DNA of 64,000 nt from Flagellatimonas centrodinii (GCF_016918765.2 NZ_CP092104.1:2232001-2296000); one strand, 5' to 3'. Positions 44,531 through 55,300 are shown, numbered from the stretch's first letter. Notes: generated by a model not told the origin, from the letters alone. A program made the numbers and translations.

Positions 44531-44564
44531 TATCGAAATAATAGATATTTATTGCCGAAATAAT
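44529..44564. promoter_or_regulatory. Paired LysR binding repeats
   Basis: ATTATCGAAATAAT (44529-44542) and ATTGCCGAAATAAT (44551-44564) are near-identical and start 22 bp apart, two helical turns. The first overlaps the LysR start codon. AT-rich dyads of this kind match LysR T-N11-A sites. Confidence 0.6.
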
Positions 44565-44629
44565 CCGCTTTTATATCGATCAATGCAATTGTTTAATGGC
44601 AGCACGGTTTCACTTATCGGAGATTCGCC

Positions 44630-45232
44630 ATGACCACCCTGCTGCAGATCACCACCAGCCTGTTTTCCGAGGAAGGCCAGTCGTCGAAGCTGGCCCAGAA
44701 CTTCGTCGCCACCTGGCAGGCCCGGCATCCGGACGGCCACGTGGTGGTGCGCGACCTCGCCGCCAACCCTCTGCCGCACCTCACGGCCGAGCGCTTCCAG
44801 GCGTTTCTCGCCAAGCCGGACGACCGTAGCCCGGCGCAGCGGGCCATCGTCGCCGAAAGTGATGCGCTGATCGCCGAGCTGCGGGCGGCCGATGCGGTGG
44901 TGCTGGGACTGCCGATGTACAACTTCGGCATCCCGTCGACCCTGAAGGCCTACATTGACCATATCGCCCGTGCCGGCGTCACCTTCCGCTACACCGCCAA
45001 CGGCCCCGAGGGCCTGCTGGCCGACCGCAAGCTGACGGTGCTGGCAGCCCGCGGCGGGCAGTATCTCGGCACGCCGAAGGACACCCAGAGCGGGTACGTT
45101 CGCGACTTCTTCAACTTCATCGGTATCCGCGATATTGATTTCATCTATGCCGAAGGGCTGGCAGTGGGCGAGGAGGCCCGACGCGCGGCCCTGGACGCGG
45201 CGCATCAGCGCATCGATGCGCTGGCGGCCTGA
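44630..45232 (+). CDS. azoR: FMN-dependent NADH-azoreductase
   Basis: A 200-residue flavodoxin-like enzyme. LQITTSLFSEEGQSSKLAQ is the FMN phosphate loop, LGLPMYNFGIPSTLKAYIDH the isoalloxazine-binding motif and AARGGQYLG the third contact, all typical of AzoR. It reduces quinones and azo dyes with NADH. It is followed 34 nt later by the pirin gene and controlled by the divergent LysR. Confidence 0.94.
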   Translation: MTTLLQITTSLFSEEGQSSKLAQNFVATWQARHPDGHVVVRDLAANPLPHLTAERFQAFLAKPDDRSPAQRAIVAESDALIAELRAADAVVLGLPMYNFGIPSTLKAYIDHIARAGVTFRYTANGPEGLLADRKLTVLAARGGQYLGTPKDTQSGYVRDFFNFIGIRDIDFIYAEGLAVGEEARRAALDAAHQRIDALAA

Positions 45233-45266
45233 CACCTTCTCTACGATTGGACCACGGGAGTTCGTC

Positions 45267-46139
45267 ATGAATACACGTCACCTGCAGCGGGTCATCCCCG
45301 GCGTCGACACCTCCGACGGCGCTGGCGTGCGCCTGCGGCGCAGCGTCGGCGCCACGCCCGGCCTGCGGCTGGACCCCTTCCTGATGCTGGATCAGTTCGG
45401 CACCGACAATCCGGATGACTACATCGCCGGCTTTCCGCCGCATCCGCACCGGGGCTTCGAAACCGTCACCTACATGATTGACGGCCACATGCGCCACGAG
45501 GATCACCTTGGCAACATCGGGGAACTCAAGAGCGGTGGCGTGCAGTGGATGACCGCCGGGCGCGGGGTGATCCACTCGGAAATGCCGCAGCAGGCGGCGG
45601 GGCGGATGCGAGGCTTCCAGTTGTGGATCAACCTGCCGGCACGCGACAAACTGCAGCCGGCGGCGTATCGGGATATTCCCGCTGATCAGATTCCGACCGT
45701 GCCGTTGGCCGGTGACGGTTACCTCAAGGTGATTGCCGGCCAGGCGACGCACGCAGGTGAAACGCGTTCCGGGCCGGTCAACCCGACGCCGGGCGCGATG
45801 GCCACCGATCCGCTGTTCCTCGACCTGCGGCTGGCGCCCGGCACCGTGTTTCAGCATGCGGTGACGGCCGGTCACAACGCCCTGCTGTACGTTTATGAGG
45901 GCAGCCTGCTGGTGGGCCAGGGTGACGCCGTCCGCGAACTGCCGACCCATGCTGCCGGCGTGCTGTCGGACGGCGATACGGTCACCATCACCGCCGGCGC
46001 TGAGGGTGGTCGCTACATCCTCATTGCTGGCCGCCCACTGGGCGAACCGGTGGTGCAGTACGGCCCGTTCGTGATGAACACCCGCGAGGAAATCGAGCAG
46101 GCGCTGGACGACTATCGCAACGGACGGCTGGTGGCCTGA
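45267..46139 (+). CDS. Pirin family protein
   Basis: A 290-residue bicupin. The N-terminal metal site is in FPPHPHRGFETVTYMIDGH with HEDHLGN, followed by GGVQWMTAGRGVIHSEMP, the standard pirin signature. Bacterial pirins can have quercetinase (quinone-forming flavonoid dioxygenase) activity. Pairing with an azoreductase under a LysR regulator suggests quinone or electrophile stress. ATG 45267 follows GGGAG. Confidence 0.94.
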   Translation: MNTRHLQRVIPGVDTSDGAGVRLRRSVGATPGLRLDPFLMLDQFGTDNPDDYIAGFPPHPHRGFETVTYMIDGHMRHEDHLGNIGELKSGGVQWMTAGRGVIHSEMPQQAAGRMRGFQLWINLPARDKLQPAAYRDIPADQIPTVPLAGDGYLKVIAGQATHAGETRSGPVNPTPGAMATDPLFLDLRLAPGTVFQHAVTAGHNALLYVYEGSLLVGQGDAVRELPTHAAGVLSDGDTVTITAGAEGGRYILIAGRPLGEPVVQYGPFVMNTREEIEQALDDYRNGRLVA

Positions 46140-46195
46140 CCGGCGCACGCTGCGGTGTAGCATGTGGGGCACCATCGTCCTGATGCGTGCCCCCA

Positions 46196-46669
46196 ATGCC
46201 CGACCCCCACCAGCACTTCGAAATCGCGACCACCGTCTGCGCTTCGCCGGACCAGGTCTGGGCGTGGATCACGGACTTCCACTGCATTCGTCGCGAGATG
46301 ATGCCGGTGATGCGCATGACCGTCCCGCGCGACTTTGCCGGCCTGTCGCCGGAGACGGTGGTGCCGGGACAGCGGTTGTTTCGCAGCTGGATCTTTCTCG
46401 GCGGGCTGCTGCCGTTTGACTGGTCCGACCTGACGCTGGAGACCCTCGCTCCAGGGGAGGGGTTCGTCGAGCGCTCACCCATGGCCTCGATGCGCCACTG
46501 GCAGCACCGGCGCTGGATCACGCCGGCGGGCCGGGGCTCCACCATCACGGACACCCTGACGTTCGCACCGCGATTCGCGACGCCGCTGGCGAGTGCGTTC
46601 GTCAAGGCCTTCTTTCGTCATCGCCATCGGCGCTTGCGCCGTTTTCTCGGCTCGCCCGATTCGCGGTGA
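46196..46669 (+). CDS. SRPBCC family protein
   Basis: A 157-residue START-like protein (FEIATTVCASPDQVWAWITD, then a basic C-terminal helix FFRHRHRRLRRFLG). It resembles the polyketide cyclase/dehydrase group. GTG 46187 is an alternative start 9 nt upstream. Ligand and role unknown; it lies 56 nt after pirin and could belong to its transcript. Confidence 0.83.
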   Translation: MPDPHQHFEIATTVCASPDQVWAWITDFHCIRREMMPVMRMTVPRDFAGLSPETVVPGQRLFRSWIFLGGLLPFDWSDLTLETLAPGEGFVERSPMASMRHWQHRRWITPAGRGSTITDTLTFAPRFATPLASAFVKAFFRHRHRRLRRFLGSPDSR

Positions 46670-46747
46670 CGGCGTACCCCAGCTGGGGCATGACGTGAGG
46701 GGGCGCCCCCATCACACTGTCTCGTGCCAATGATCGAAGGACGGACC

Positions 46748-47131
46748 ATGAGCGTGAGAATGTCGGCACCATACCTGTTGCTGTTCGTGATGTCCGGGAT
46801 GATGCCGGCCTGGGCCGATGATGCTGCGGCCGTCGCTGCCGCCGCCGCCTGCGACCGGATGCAAGCCTGTGCGATGGAGCAGGTGCAAACCATGCCACCC
46901 GAATATCGGGCGATGATGGAAGCCAACCTCAATCATCTCTGTGACGCGCTGCCCTGGGCGCAGTATCAGACGGCGACCGGGGTCAGCGGCACGCTGCGCA
47001 AACCCTTCATTGCCTGCATGGACAGCATCGCCAATGCCAGCTGTGCCGACCTGGACGCCGACGAGAGCTCGCCGGCCTGTCAGGACCTGCAGCAGCGGGC
47101 GGATGCCTATCACGGAACCGTCGACGAATAA
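46748..47131 (+). CDS. Small secreted cysteine-containing protein
   Basis: A 127-residue protein with a signal peptide (YLLLFVMSGMMPAWA). The mature part has six cysteines (ACDRMQACAM, HLCDAL, IACMDSIANASCAD, PACQDL), consistent with up to three disulfides in the periplasm, and is otherwise helical. No family recognised. Confidence 0.75.
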   Translation: MSVRMSAPYLLLFVMSGMMPAWADDAAAVAAAAACDRMQACAMEQVQTMPPEYRAMMEANLNHLCDALPWAQYQTATGVSGTLRKPFIACMDSIANASCADLDADESSPACQDLQQRADAYHGTVDE

Positions 47132-47176
47132 GGCGGCCAGGCTGCCGGCGGCGGGGGGCGCGCATATACTGCGCGC

Positions 47177-47734
47177 ATGACCACGATCCTTGACCACGCT
47201 GCCTGCCAGGCCGCACTTGCCGCCCTTGGGCGGGGCGGCGACGCGGCAGAATTCCATGGCTGCCTGAGCGGCGCGCTGTGCGTACTGCCGCCCGACCAGA
47301 TTGACCTGATGCGCCTGCTGGATGCCGGGGTGCCAGCCGGGTCGCGGGCGCCCGACCTGCTGAAGCAGTTGCGCGATGCTGCGCTGGCCGCGTTGCAGGA
47401 CGACGACCTCGGGTTCGCGCCGCTGTTGCCGGAAGACGAGCTGCCGCTGGCGCAGCGGGTCGAAGCCTTGGCCGCCTGGTGTGCGGGGTTCCTGTTCGGG
47501 CTGTCGAGCCGCGCCGGCTTTCAGGTCGAGCAGCTGTCCGAAGATGCCCGCGAAGTGGTGGACGATTTCGCCGAGTTCACCCGCGCCGGGCACGAAGACG
47601 AAGCCGATGGTGAGTTGGAGGAAACCGCCTACGCCGAGCTGGTGGAGTACGTGCGCGTCGGCACCCAGCTGGTGTTCATGGAGCTGCGGCCGCAACCGAT
47701 CCCCGATCCCAGCGAATCACAGCGGGTGCACTGA
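47177..47734 (+). CDS. UPF0149 family protein (YgfB-like)
   Basis: A 185-residue helical protein of the UPF0149 family (AEFHGCLSGALCVLPP, then LAAWCAGFLFGLS and EETAYAELVEYVRVGTQL). In gammaproteobacteria it precedes pepP and the ubi genes, as here. Its stop overlaps the pepP ATG by 1 nt. The molecular role is not known in general, though YgfB of Pseudomonas affects gene regulation. Confidence 0.92.
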   Translation: MTTILDHAACQAALAALGRGGDAAEFHGCLSGALCVLPPDQIDLMRLLDAGVPAGSRAPDLLKQLRDAALAALQDDDLGFAPLLPEDELPLAQRVEALAAWCAGFLFGLSSRAGFQVEQLSEDAREVVDDFAEFTRAGHEDEADGELEETAYAELVEYVRVGTQLVFMELRPQPIPDPSESQRVH

Positions 47735-49059
47735 TGGCGCTGGGCGAACGCGACAGGCGTGAACACGCGGCCCGCCGTGCCGCGCTGCTGAAACGTATCG
47801 GCAGTCATGACGTGGCCATCGTGCCCGCCGCCAGCGAGGTGACCCGCTCGCGCGATACCCACTTCCCGTTCCGCCAGGACAGCGACTTCGCCTATCTCAC
47901 CGGGTTCCCGGAACCGGAGGCCATCGCCGTGCTGGTGCCCGGACGCAAGGCCGGGGCCTTCGTGCTGTTCGTCCGCTCGCGCAATGCCGAACGGGAAATA
48001 TGGGATGGCCGCCGTGCCGGGCCCGAGGGCGCAGTGCGGGATTACGGTGCCGACGAGGCGTTTCCGATCGAGGAATTCGACATACGCCTGCCCGAATTGC
48101 TGGCCGGGCGCGACGCCGTGCACTACACCCTGGGTGAGCACTCCGAACTGGACCCGAAGCTCACCGCAGCGCTGCGGCATATTCGCGAGGTCTCCCGCCG
48201 CGGCGGCTCGGCGCCGACCGCGGTGGTGGCGCTGGAACCGTCGCTGCACGAGCTGCGCCTGCACAAGCGCCCGGCGGAAGTGCGAACCCTGCAGGCAGCC
48301 TGCCGCATTACCGCCGAGGCCCATGTGCTGGCGATGCAGGCAACCCGGCCGGGCTGCAATGAGTGGGAGATCGCCGCCGTCATCCACAACCACCTGTCGA
48401 GTCATCGCATGGTGCCGGGATACGGCAGCATCGTCGGCGGTGGCGACAACGCCTGCATCCTCCACTACACCGAAAACAACACGCCGCTGCAGGACGGAGA
48501 TCTGCTGCTGATCGACGCCGGCGGAGAGCTCGATGGCTATACCGCCGACATCACCCGCACCTTCCCGGTCAACGGGCGGTTCAGTACGGCGCAGCGGGCG
48601 CTCTACGACGTGGTGCTGGCGGCCAATCTGGCGGCAATCAAGACGCTCAAGCCGGGGGTGTCGGTGGGCCGTCCCCATGCCGTGGCCACCCGTATTCTTA
48701 CTGCCGGACTGGTGCGGTTGGGGCTGCTGGAGGGCGATGTCGACACGCTCATCCGCGACGGCAAGCACCGCCGCTTCTATATGCACGGCACCGGCCACTG
48801 GCTGGGCATGGACGTTCATGATGTCGGCCGCTACAAGGTCGACGGCCGCGACCGCAAGTTTGCGCCGGGCATGGTCATGACGGTAGAGCCGGGCCTGTAC
48901 ATCGCACCCGATGCCACCGATGTCGATCCGGCGTATCGCGGCATCGGCATCCGCATCGAGGATGATGTGCTGGTGACCGCCGAGGGCCCGCAGGTGCTGA
49001 CCGATGGCGTACCGAAGACGGTGGCGGCCATCGAAGCCCTGATGGCCAGCGCGGCATGA
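47734..49059 (+). CDS. pepP: Xaa-Pro aminopeptidase
   Basis: A 441-residue M24B metallopeptidase that removes N-terminal residues before proline. The dimetal ligands are in LLIDAGGELDGYTADITRTF (two Asp), GTGHWLGMDVHD (His), MTVEPGLYI (Glu) and GIRIEDDVLV (Glu). The N-terminal creatinase-like domain starts RREHAARRAALLKRIGSHDV. Length and gene order match E. coli pepP. Confidence 0.96.
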   Translation: MALGERDRREHAARRAALLKRIGSHDVAIVPAASEVTRSRDTHFPFRQDSDFAYLTGFPEPEAIAVLVPGRKAGAFVLFVRSRNAEREIWDGRRAGPEGAVRDYGADEAFPIEEFDIRLPELLAGRDAVHYTLGEHSELDPKLTAALRHIREVSRRGGSAPTAVVALEPSLHELRLHKRPAEVRTLQAACRITAEAHVLAMQATRPGCNEWEIAAVIHNHLSSHRMVPGYGSIVGGGDNACILHYTENNTPLQDGDLLLIDAGGELDGYTADITRTFPVNGRFSTAQRALYDVVLAANLAAIKTLKPGVSVGRPHAVATRILTAGLVRLGLLEGDVDTLIRDGKHRRFYMHGTGHWLGMDVHDVGRYKVDGRDRKFAPGMVMTVEPGLYIAPDATDVDPAYRGIGIRIEDDVLVTAEGPQVLTDGVPKTVAAIEALMASAA

Positions 49060-50234
49060 CCACCGCTGCTGCCGATGAAATCGTGATTGTCGGCGGCGGG
49101 CTGGTCGGGGCCAGCCTGGCGCTCGCGCTGTCGGGCGGGCATCGCCGCGTAACCCTTTTGGAAGCGGCCGCTCCATCCCCGTCAGCGCCGCGCTGGGATG
49201 AGCGCTGCATCGCCCTCAATGCTGCCAGTCAGCAGGTGTTCGCGCAGCTGGGGGTGTGGCCGGCAATCGCCGAGGCGGCGACGCCGATCGTCGCCACCCA
49301 CATCTCCGAGCGCGGCCGTTTCGGCATGGCCCGGTTCACCGCCGACGAGGCCGGGTTGCCGGCACTGGGCTACAACGTACCGGTGCGCCACCTGATGCAG
49401 GTCCTGTGGCAGGCGCTGACGCAGACCGCGGTGGTGCTGCGGGCGCCCGCCGAGGTGGTGGCGCACACCGTCGAGGCCGATCGTGTCGTGGTGCAGCTGG
49501 CTGACGACCCGGCGCCGCTGAACGCCGCCCTGATGATCGCCGCCGACGGCGCACAGTCGCCGCTGCGTGCGGCGCAGGGCGTTGCCGCGCAGACCGACGA
49601 TTATGGGCAGACGGCGATGGTCACGGCCGTCCGGGTGCAACGGCCGCACCGTGGCTGGGCCTACGAGCGGTTCACGCCGGACGGCCCCATCGCCCTGCTG
49701 CCCAAGCCCGACGATGCCTGCTCGCTGGTGTGGACCCTGCCCACCGCGCAGGCCGCGACCTTGATGGCTGCGGACGACGCGACCCTGCTGGCCGCTGCGC
49801 AGCAGTGCTTCGGTGAACGTCTCGGGCGCTTCCAGGTCCTCGGCGCGCGCGCTGCCTGGCCGCTAGCACGCACACTGAGTGCGGCGCTGACCGGGCCGCG
49901 GACCGTCTTCCTTGGCAATGCGGCGCAATCGCTGCACCCGGTGGCGGCCCAGGGCTTCAACCTCGGCTTGCGCGATGTCGCCGCGCTGGCGGCGGCGCTG
50001 CGGGCCCATGACGGTGATGCCGGCGATGCGGCGCTGCTGACCGCGTATGCGCGCGACCGTCAGCCGGATCGGGACCGCACCGCCGGGTTCACCGATCGGC
50101 TGGTCCGGCTGTTCTCCAACCGCCTGCCCGGGCTGGCCGCGACCCGTCATTGGGGCTTGCTGGCGCTGGACCTGCTGCCACCACTGAAGCAGCCGGTGAT
50201 GTGGCAGAACCTCGGCTTCGGGGGCAGCCGATGA
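49056..50234 (+). CDS. ubiH: Ubiquinone biosynthesis hydroxylase UbiH
   Basis: A 392-residue FAD monooxygenase of the UbiH/COQ6 family, hydroxylating the ubiquinone ring. FAD motif EIVIVGGGLVGASLALALSG, the second motif VFLGNAAQSLHPVAAQGFN and the family end are present. It overlaps pepP by 4 nt (ATGA) and the next hydroxylase by 4 nt. Placement first after pepP supports UbiH over UbiF. Confidence 0.92.
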   Translation: MTTAAADEIVIVGGGLVGASLALALSGGHRRVTLLEAAAPSPSAPRWDERCIALNAASQQVFAQLGVWPAIAEAATPIVATHISERGRFGMARFTADEAGLPALGYNVPVRHLMQVLWQALTQTAVVLRAPAEVVAHTVEADRVVVQLADDPAPLNAALMIAADGAQSPLRAAQGVAAQTDDYGQTAMVTAVRVQRPHRGWAYERFTPDGPIALLPKPDDACSLVWTLPTAQAATLMAADDATLLAAAQQCFGERLGRFQVLGARAAWPLARTLSAALTGPRTVFLGNAAQSLHPVAAQGFNLGLRDVAALAAALRAHDGDAGDAALLTAYARDRQPDRDRTAGFTDRLVRLFSNRLPGLAATRHWGLLALDLLPPLKQPVMWQNLGFGGSR

Positions 50235-51376
50235 GCCTGCGGCGTTGGGATATCGCGGTGGTCGGGGGGGGTGTTGTCGGTCTGGCAGCGGTACGCGCTT
50301 TGCGCGCAGCCGGCTTCGATGCCGGGGTGCTGGAGCAGGGCGAAGCACCGGTCGTGTTGGCCCGTGACCCGCGGCTGTACGCTATCGCGCCGGCCTCGGT
50401 CGAAGCGCTTGCCGGACCCCTCGATGCCGTTGCGGAGGCACAGCCCTATCGCCACATGCAGGTGTGGCATCAGCAGCCATCGCAGGCGCTGCGGTTCGAT
50501 GCCGCGGTGTTGCGGGCGTCGGCGCTCGGCTGGATCGTGCCCGAATCGCGGCTGCGGGCCGATCTGTGGCAGGCCCTGCCGCAGGACCGGCGGCTGGCCG
50601 GCGCCCAGCTGCGGGCGCGTACGGATCATGATGACGGCGTCAGTCTGCTGTTGAGCGACGACAGTGTGGTGCGCTGTGCCCTGGTGGTGGCCTGTGACGG
50701 CGCCACCTCGCCGCTGCGAGAGGCGGCAAAAATTCCGCTGCACCGCTGGCGCTATGTGCAAGGTGGATTGGTGGCGCCGTTGGACTGCGCGCAACCGCAC
50801 CAGGACACTGCTTGGCAACGATTCTGCCCGGACGGCAGTGTGGTGGCGCTGCTGCCGCTGGCCAATGGCGGATGCTCGCTGGTGTGGTCGAGCCCGGACG
50901 CCACGGCCTTGCGCGCCCTCCAGCCGGCGGATTTCGAGGCGCGGCTGACCGACGCCACACAGGGCGTGCTGGGGCATCTCACCCTGGCCGGCGAGCGGCA
51001 GGTGTTTCCGCTGGCGGCCCAGCACGCCGAGCGCTATGTCGACCACCGTTTGGTGCTGGCCGGCGATGCGGCGCACACGGTGCATCCGCTGGCCGGGCAG
51101 GGGGTCAACCTCGGCCTGGCCGACGTGCAACAGCTGACGGCTGTGCTGGCTGCTGCGCGCGATGCCGGGCGCGACTGGTCGGCGCCACGCGTGCTGGCGC
51201 GCTACCAACGGGCGCGGCGTGCCGCCAACAGTGAAATGATTGCGCTCACGGACCTGTTGTCGCGTGCCTTCGGTCCGGCCACCCCCGGACTGTCGGGGCT
51301 GCTGGGAACCGGCATGGGCTGGCTGGACCGCAGCCCCAGCCTCAAGGCCCTGCTGATGCGCCGCGCGATGAACTGA
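50231..51376 (+). CDS. ubiI: Ubiquinone biosynthesis hydroxylase UbiI/VisC type
   Basis: A 381-residue FAD monooxygenase, paralogue of the preceding one. The N-terminus DIAVVGGGVVGLAAVRALRA binds FAD; VLAGDAAHTVHPLAGQGVNL is the second motif. In this operon position the gene is usually ubiI (C5-hydroxylase, formerly visC). Sequence alone does not rule out another UbiH/F/M specificity. Confidence 0.88.
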   Translation: MSLRRWDIAVVGGGVVGLAAVRALRAAGFDAGVLEQGEAPVVLARDPRLYAIAPASVEALAGPLDAVAEAQPYRHMQVWHQQPSQALRFDAAVLRASALGWIVPESRLRADLWQALPQDRRLAGAQLRARTDHDDGVSLLLSDDSVVRCALVVACDGATSPLREAAKIPLHRWRYVQGGLVAPLDCAQPHQDTAWQRFCPDGSVVALLPLANGGCSLVWSSPDATALRALQPADFEARLTDATQGVLGHLTLAGERQVFPLAAQHAERYVDHRLVLAGDAAHTVHPLAGQGVNLGLADVQQLTAVLAAARDAGRDWSAPRVLARYQRARRAANSEMIALTDLLSRAFGPATPGLSGLLGTGMGWLDRSPSLKALLMRRAMN

Positions 51377-51382
51377 TTCGCG

Positions 51383-52321
51383 CTAGTTGCATTCCTGGCT
51401 GGTCGGGTCCGGCGTCTGCACGGCGAATCCAGGCGGGTTGATCGGCGTGATGCCGCCCTGTTCGTCGACCCAGACAAATTCGTTGGGCCCCAACAGCGTA
51501 CCGCCGGCGTCGCCCGAGCCGTTACCGCCGCCGGCATCGTCCTGCGGGCCCTCGGCCCAGCGGGCGACGGACCAGCGCTCGCCGGTGAAGGTGGGAATGG
51601 TGCTGAAGGCGGTGCGGGCAAAGGTGCGCAGCCGCACTTCACCACTGAAGGTGCCGATGACCGCGCCCGCGGTGCCCTGCAGGCCGGCCGGCAGATCGAG
51701 CTGGTCGATCAGCGGGCTGTGGCGTTCCACCAGTTGCACGAACGGTTCGGTGCCGCGGATGCCGATGGTCGCCACCGGCGTGGTAATGCGGTAGTCCTCT
51801 TCCTTCAGCTTGCCGATGGCGCCGGTCACCGCCCGGAAGCCGCCCTTGAGCAGTCGGAAGAAGGCCCGCTGCGGTGTGCGTTCGGCCGCCACCGGCGTTG
51901 GCGGTGGCGCCCGTACCACGGGGGCCACCGAGGGTCGCGGTGTGGCGCTGGGTTGCACGCGGGGGCGCGGGGTCGCTGTCGGTGTCGGCGTGGGAGGCGG
52001 GGGTGTTGTCGCCGCTGCCACCGGGGTGAAGTCGAACGATTCGACCTGGAACCGACTGCCCGGACGCACCAGCACATAGCCACCATCGCTGAAACGGACG
52101 TTGACGTAACTACCGGCAGCGGTGCTGATGGTATCGCCGGGAAAAATCGGGCCACCCCGCTCCAGTTTTCGGATGACGCCGGCGTCCGAGCTGGCAGTGC
52201 CGAAGCCGGTCACCATCTTCACTTCGCCGGCCGGTGTCACCGCCTGGGCCAGCCCTGCGAACAGGCTGGCCATCAGGCCCAGCAGCACACGGCCGTGGCG
52301 GATCGAGTGGGCGGCGTTCAT
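51383..52321 (-). CDS. Secreted FecR-domain protein of the TPS operon
   Basis: A 312-residue protein with a cleavable signal (SLFAGLAQA) and no further membrane span, so it is exported rather than an anti-sigma factor. The FecR domain is split by a Pro/Thr-rich linker at about residues 105-145: first part [20 protein letters not shown], second part [17 protein letters not shown] and [11 protein letters not shown]. The only cysteine is the next-to-last residue (QECN). ATG overlaps the tpsA stop by 4 nt. It may modify, cap or anchor the TpsA adhesin. Confidence 0.85.
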   Translation of the reverse strand: MNAAHSIRHGRVLLGLMASLFAGLAQAVTPAGEVKMVTGFGTASSDAGVIRKLERGGPIFPGDTISTAAGSYVNVRFSDGGYVLVRPGSRFQVESFDFTPVAAATTPPPPTPTPTATPRPRVQPSATPRPSVAPVVRAPPPTPVAAERTPQRAFFRLLKGGFRAVTGAIGKLKEEDYRITTPVATIGIRGTEPFVQLVERHSPLIDQLDLPAGLQGTAGAVIGTFSGEVRLRTFARTAFSTIPTFTGERWSVARWAEGPQDDAGGGNGSGDAGGTLLGPNEFVWVDEQGGITPINPPGFAVQTPDPTSQECN

Positions 52322-55300
52322 TCGCAGACTCCTTCTTCCAGCACGGTACTGTCATCGATTGCAATCAGCGCGTTGCCGTCCGGACCGCCTTCCTCATCGT
52401 CGGGAATGCCGTTGTTGTCGGCGTCATCGTCATCGCCGCCGATTCCATCATCGCGGCCATCGGCGATCAGGTCAGCCGTGGTCTGGACCGCCGCCGCGTT
52501 CTCCTCTTCCGGGCTTTCCGCGGGCGTCGGTTCGGGCGACGGGGTCACGGTTGGTTCCGGCGTGGGTGACGGCGTCGGCGATGGTGTCGGACTCGGCGTT
52601 GGAGATGGCGTCGGCGTCGGCGTTGGGCTTGGCGTTGGCGTCGGAGTGGGCGTCGGAGTCGGACTCGGCGTCGGCGTCGGCGTCGGCGTCGGAGTGGGCG
52701 TTGGCGTTGGCGTCGGAGTGGGCGTCGGAGTGGGCGTCGGTGTGGGGGTTGGTGACGGCGTCGGCGTTGGCGTCGGTGTCGGGCTGGGCGTGGGCGTCGG
52801 CGTTGGCGTCGGCGCGTTGAGGTCGGTGGTGGTCACGCCCTGATTCTGCAGTGCCGCCAGGTTGACGACCTCGCCATCCGTGAGGAAGAACGCTTGCGTG
52901 GTTCCGCCAGTGCTGGTCGGCGCCTCGGGGCCGGGGTCGGCGTCGATCAGGCCGCTGTAGTCAGCTCCGCCGAACGCCAGCAACAGGTCATCCGGACGTG
53001 CTGCCTTGGGTTCAATCAGCGAGCCCTGTGCCTGAGGGGCGATGGGGGCGCCGATCAGGTCGATCAGGCCGAGATTGGCCAGGCTGAGCGCGCCGGCATC
53101 GTCCACAGGGCGGTACATCAACAGGATGGAATTCTGTGCGAACAGGTCTTCGATCCGGGCATCACCGGCACGGAAGAACAGGTATTCGAGTTCACTGCTG
53201 GTGACGTCCACCGTGCCCAGCTGCACCTCGCCGTTGACCGTGGTGGTCACGAAGCGGCCCGTGGGGTTCGCCGGCAGAGCACGACCCGTCTCGCTGTTGA
53301 TGCGGTTGATGAAAGTGGCATCGCCACCGTCGATAACATCCTCGCCGGTGAGCTGGATCAGGCTGTTGGCCAGCAGAATGTCGCGGCCTTCGATGTCGAG
53401 GCTGCCCGTGCGCAATTGCAGCGGGGTCAGGGGCAGTGATTCGACATCAGGGACCACAAAGTCGGTCTCGGACGGCCCGCCATCAAACAGGTCGGGAAGG
53501 TCGCCGAACACCACATCGATCGGCACCGAGCTGCTGACGCCGCCTCCCGCGACGACGCTGACGCCACCGTTGGCCTGCCAGTTGCCGCCCAGTTGTACGT
53601 CGCCGCCCGAGCTGATCAGAACATCGCCGCCGATGTCGGCCGGACGGTCGAGGCTGGCCACACCGTCATCCAGCACTTCATTGAAAAACACGGCATTGGA
53701 TACCGGCCCGGTCGGCAGCTGGCCGCCAGGGCTGGCGACAAGCGAGACATCGCCAAAGGTGGTGAAGCCCTGGCTGCGGGTGACGATGCCGGCGAGCGGC
53801 GTGCCGCTGACCTCGAGCTGATCAAGGGTGACCGTACCGAAGAAGCCGTTGCCACCGGTGAACAGCTCGCTCGGCTCGGCCAGGCCTACCGAGAACAGGC
53901 TGCGTCCGCCGCTGTAGTTGTTGGGGAAGCCATCGCTACTCTCGCGATAGTCGAGCTGTGGAATGTCGTCGGGGCGGCCGACGAAGACGTCGTCCATCAG
54001 CAGCGAGCCGCCGCCAAGCACGATCATTTCGGCCCCCGGTCCGGCTACCGAGACGTTATCGAGGACGAAGCTGCCCCCGCCGATGATCAGCCCCAGCTGC
54101 GCAAGGCCATTGGTTGATGGGTTGCCGTCGTTGCCGACCGTGATGCCGTCGCCGTAGCTGCCGTCGATTTCACCGAGGGTGGTGCGGACGCTGACATCCA
54201 GCGGCTCGCCATTGGCGGCGGCGGCCGAATCGCCGTTCAGTTCCAGCGCGGCGTATCCGATGCCCTCGACCTGCACGGACGGGATCTCGACATTGCCGCC
54301 AAGCAGCAGCGTCTGTCCCGACAGTCCAAGATCGGCCGTCCCCCAGTACAGGCGGCCGGTGTCCAGACCGTCGTCGTGGACGCTGCCTTCGGTGTCGATG
54401 CCGGCGGTGCTCAGCAGCAGGCCGGCGTCGCCGGTTGCCAGTGCGCGCTCGCCCTCGATGACATAGCCGGTGCCGAACACCTGCGCCGGGCCGTTGAGGG
54501 TCAGGCTGCCATCGGCCACCACAAACGCTTCGGCATCGGGGCCCTCAACCCGCAGACTGCCGAGGGTGACAGCACCGCCCTGCTCATCCTCGGGCGTTCC
54601 GATGAAGAGGCGGGCGCTGCCCCCCTCCGAGCGCAGCACGTCGTCGTTGCTATCGAGCGTCCAGGTGTTGCCCATTTCGCTTTCGAGGCTGTAGGCGAGC
54701 AGGTCGACCCGACCGTCCACGCTGACATCGGCGCCGTACAGGTCCGCGAGCACGTTGCCGCCTTCGAGCCGCACGTCGCCGCCAATCGACACCGGGCCCT
54801 GATCGAGCGTCGTGCCCTGGCTGCTGACGAACAGGCGGACGTCACTGCGGCGCCCGCTGATGGTCGCGCTCTCATCGTTGAGCGAGTTGAAGAAGCTGCC
54901 GCCGGTCCCCTGCAGGTCGACATTGCCATCAATCGACACCATGCCGTGGCTGGCGCTGAACTGACCGAAGGTGTCGTCGACACCGGTGATCTGCACGGCA
55001 TTGCCGCTGCCGACCGGTACCGGGTCACCCTCGAGGTCCGGGTTGAGCCCGCCGATCAGCAGATCGCCGTCGTTGGCGAATACGGTCGCCGACGCGCGCC
55101 CACCGACGCCGCTTTTGAACACGCCGTCGTTGCTGGTGCTGTACGACTGCGCCAGACGTTCCACCAGGAGGCCACCCTGAATCGAGACGCTCCCGTCGGA
55201 TTCGATGTAGATCTGCGCTGTCGCCGGAAAGAAGTCGCCGGACATCTCGACCCCGGGGCCACTGACCGCTTCGGCACGACCGCCAATCACGACATCGCCA

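Noticed and set aside
47629-49176. Long minus-strand frame opposite pepP
   Set aside because: Shadow of pepP, whose metal site and operon context are clear.
52562-52814. Tandem repeat considered as a CRISPR array
   Set aside because: Units are 6 bp, contiguous and in frame with a Pro-Thr coding tract; there are no spacers.
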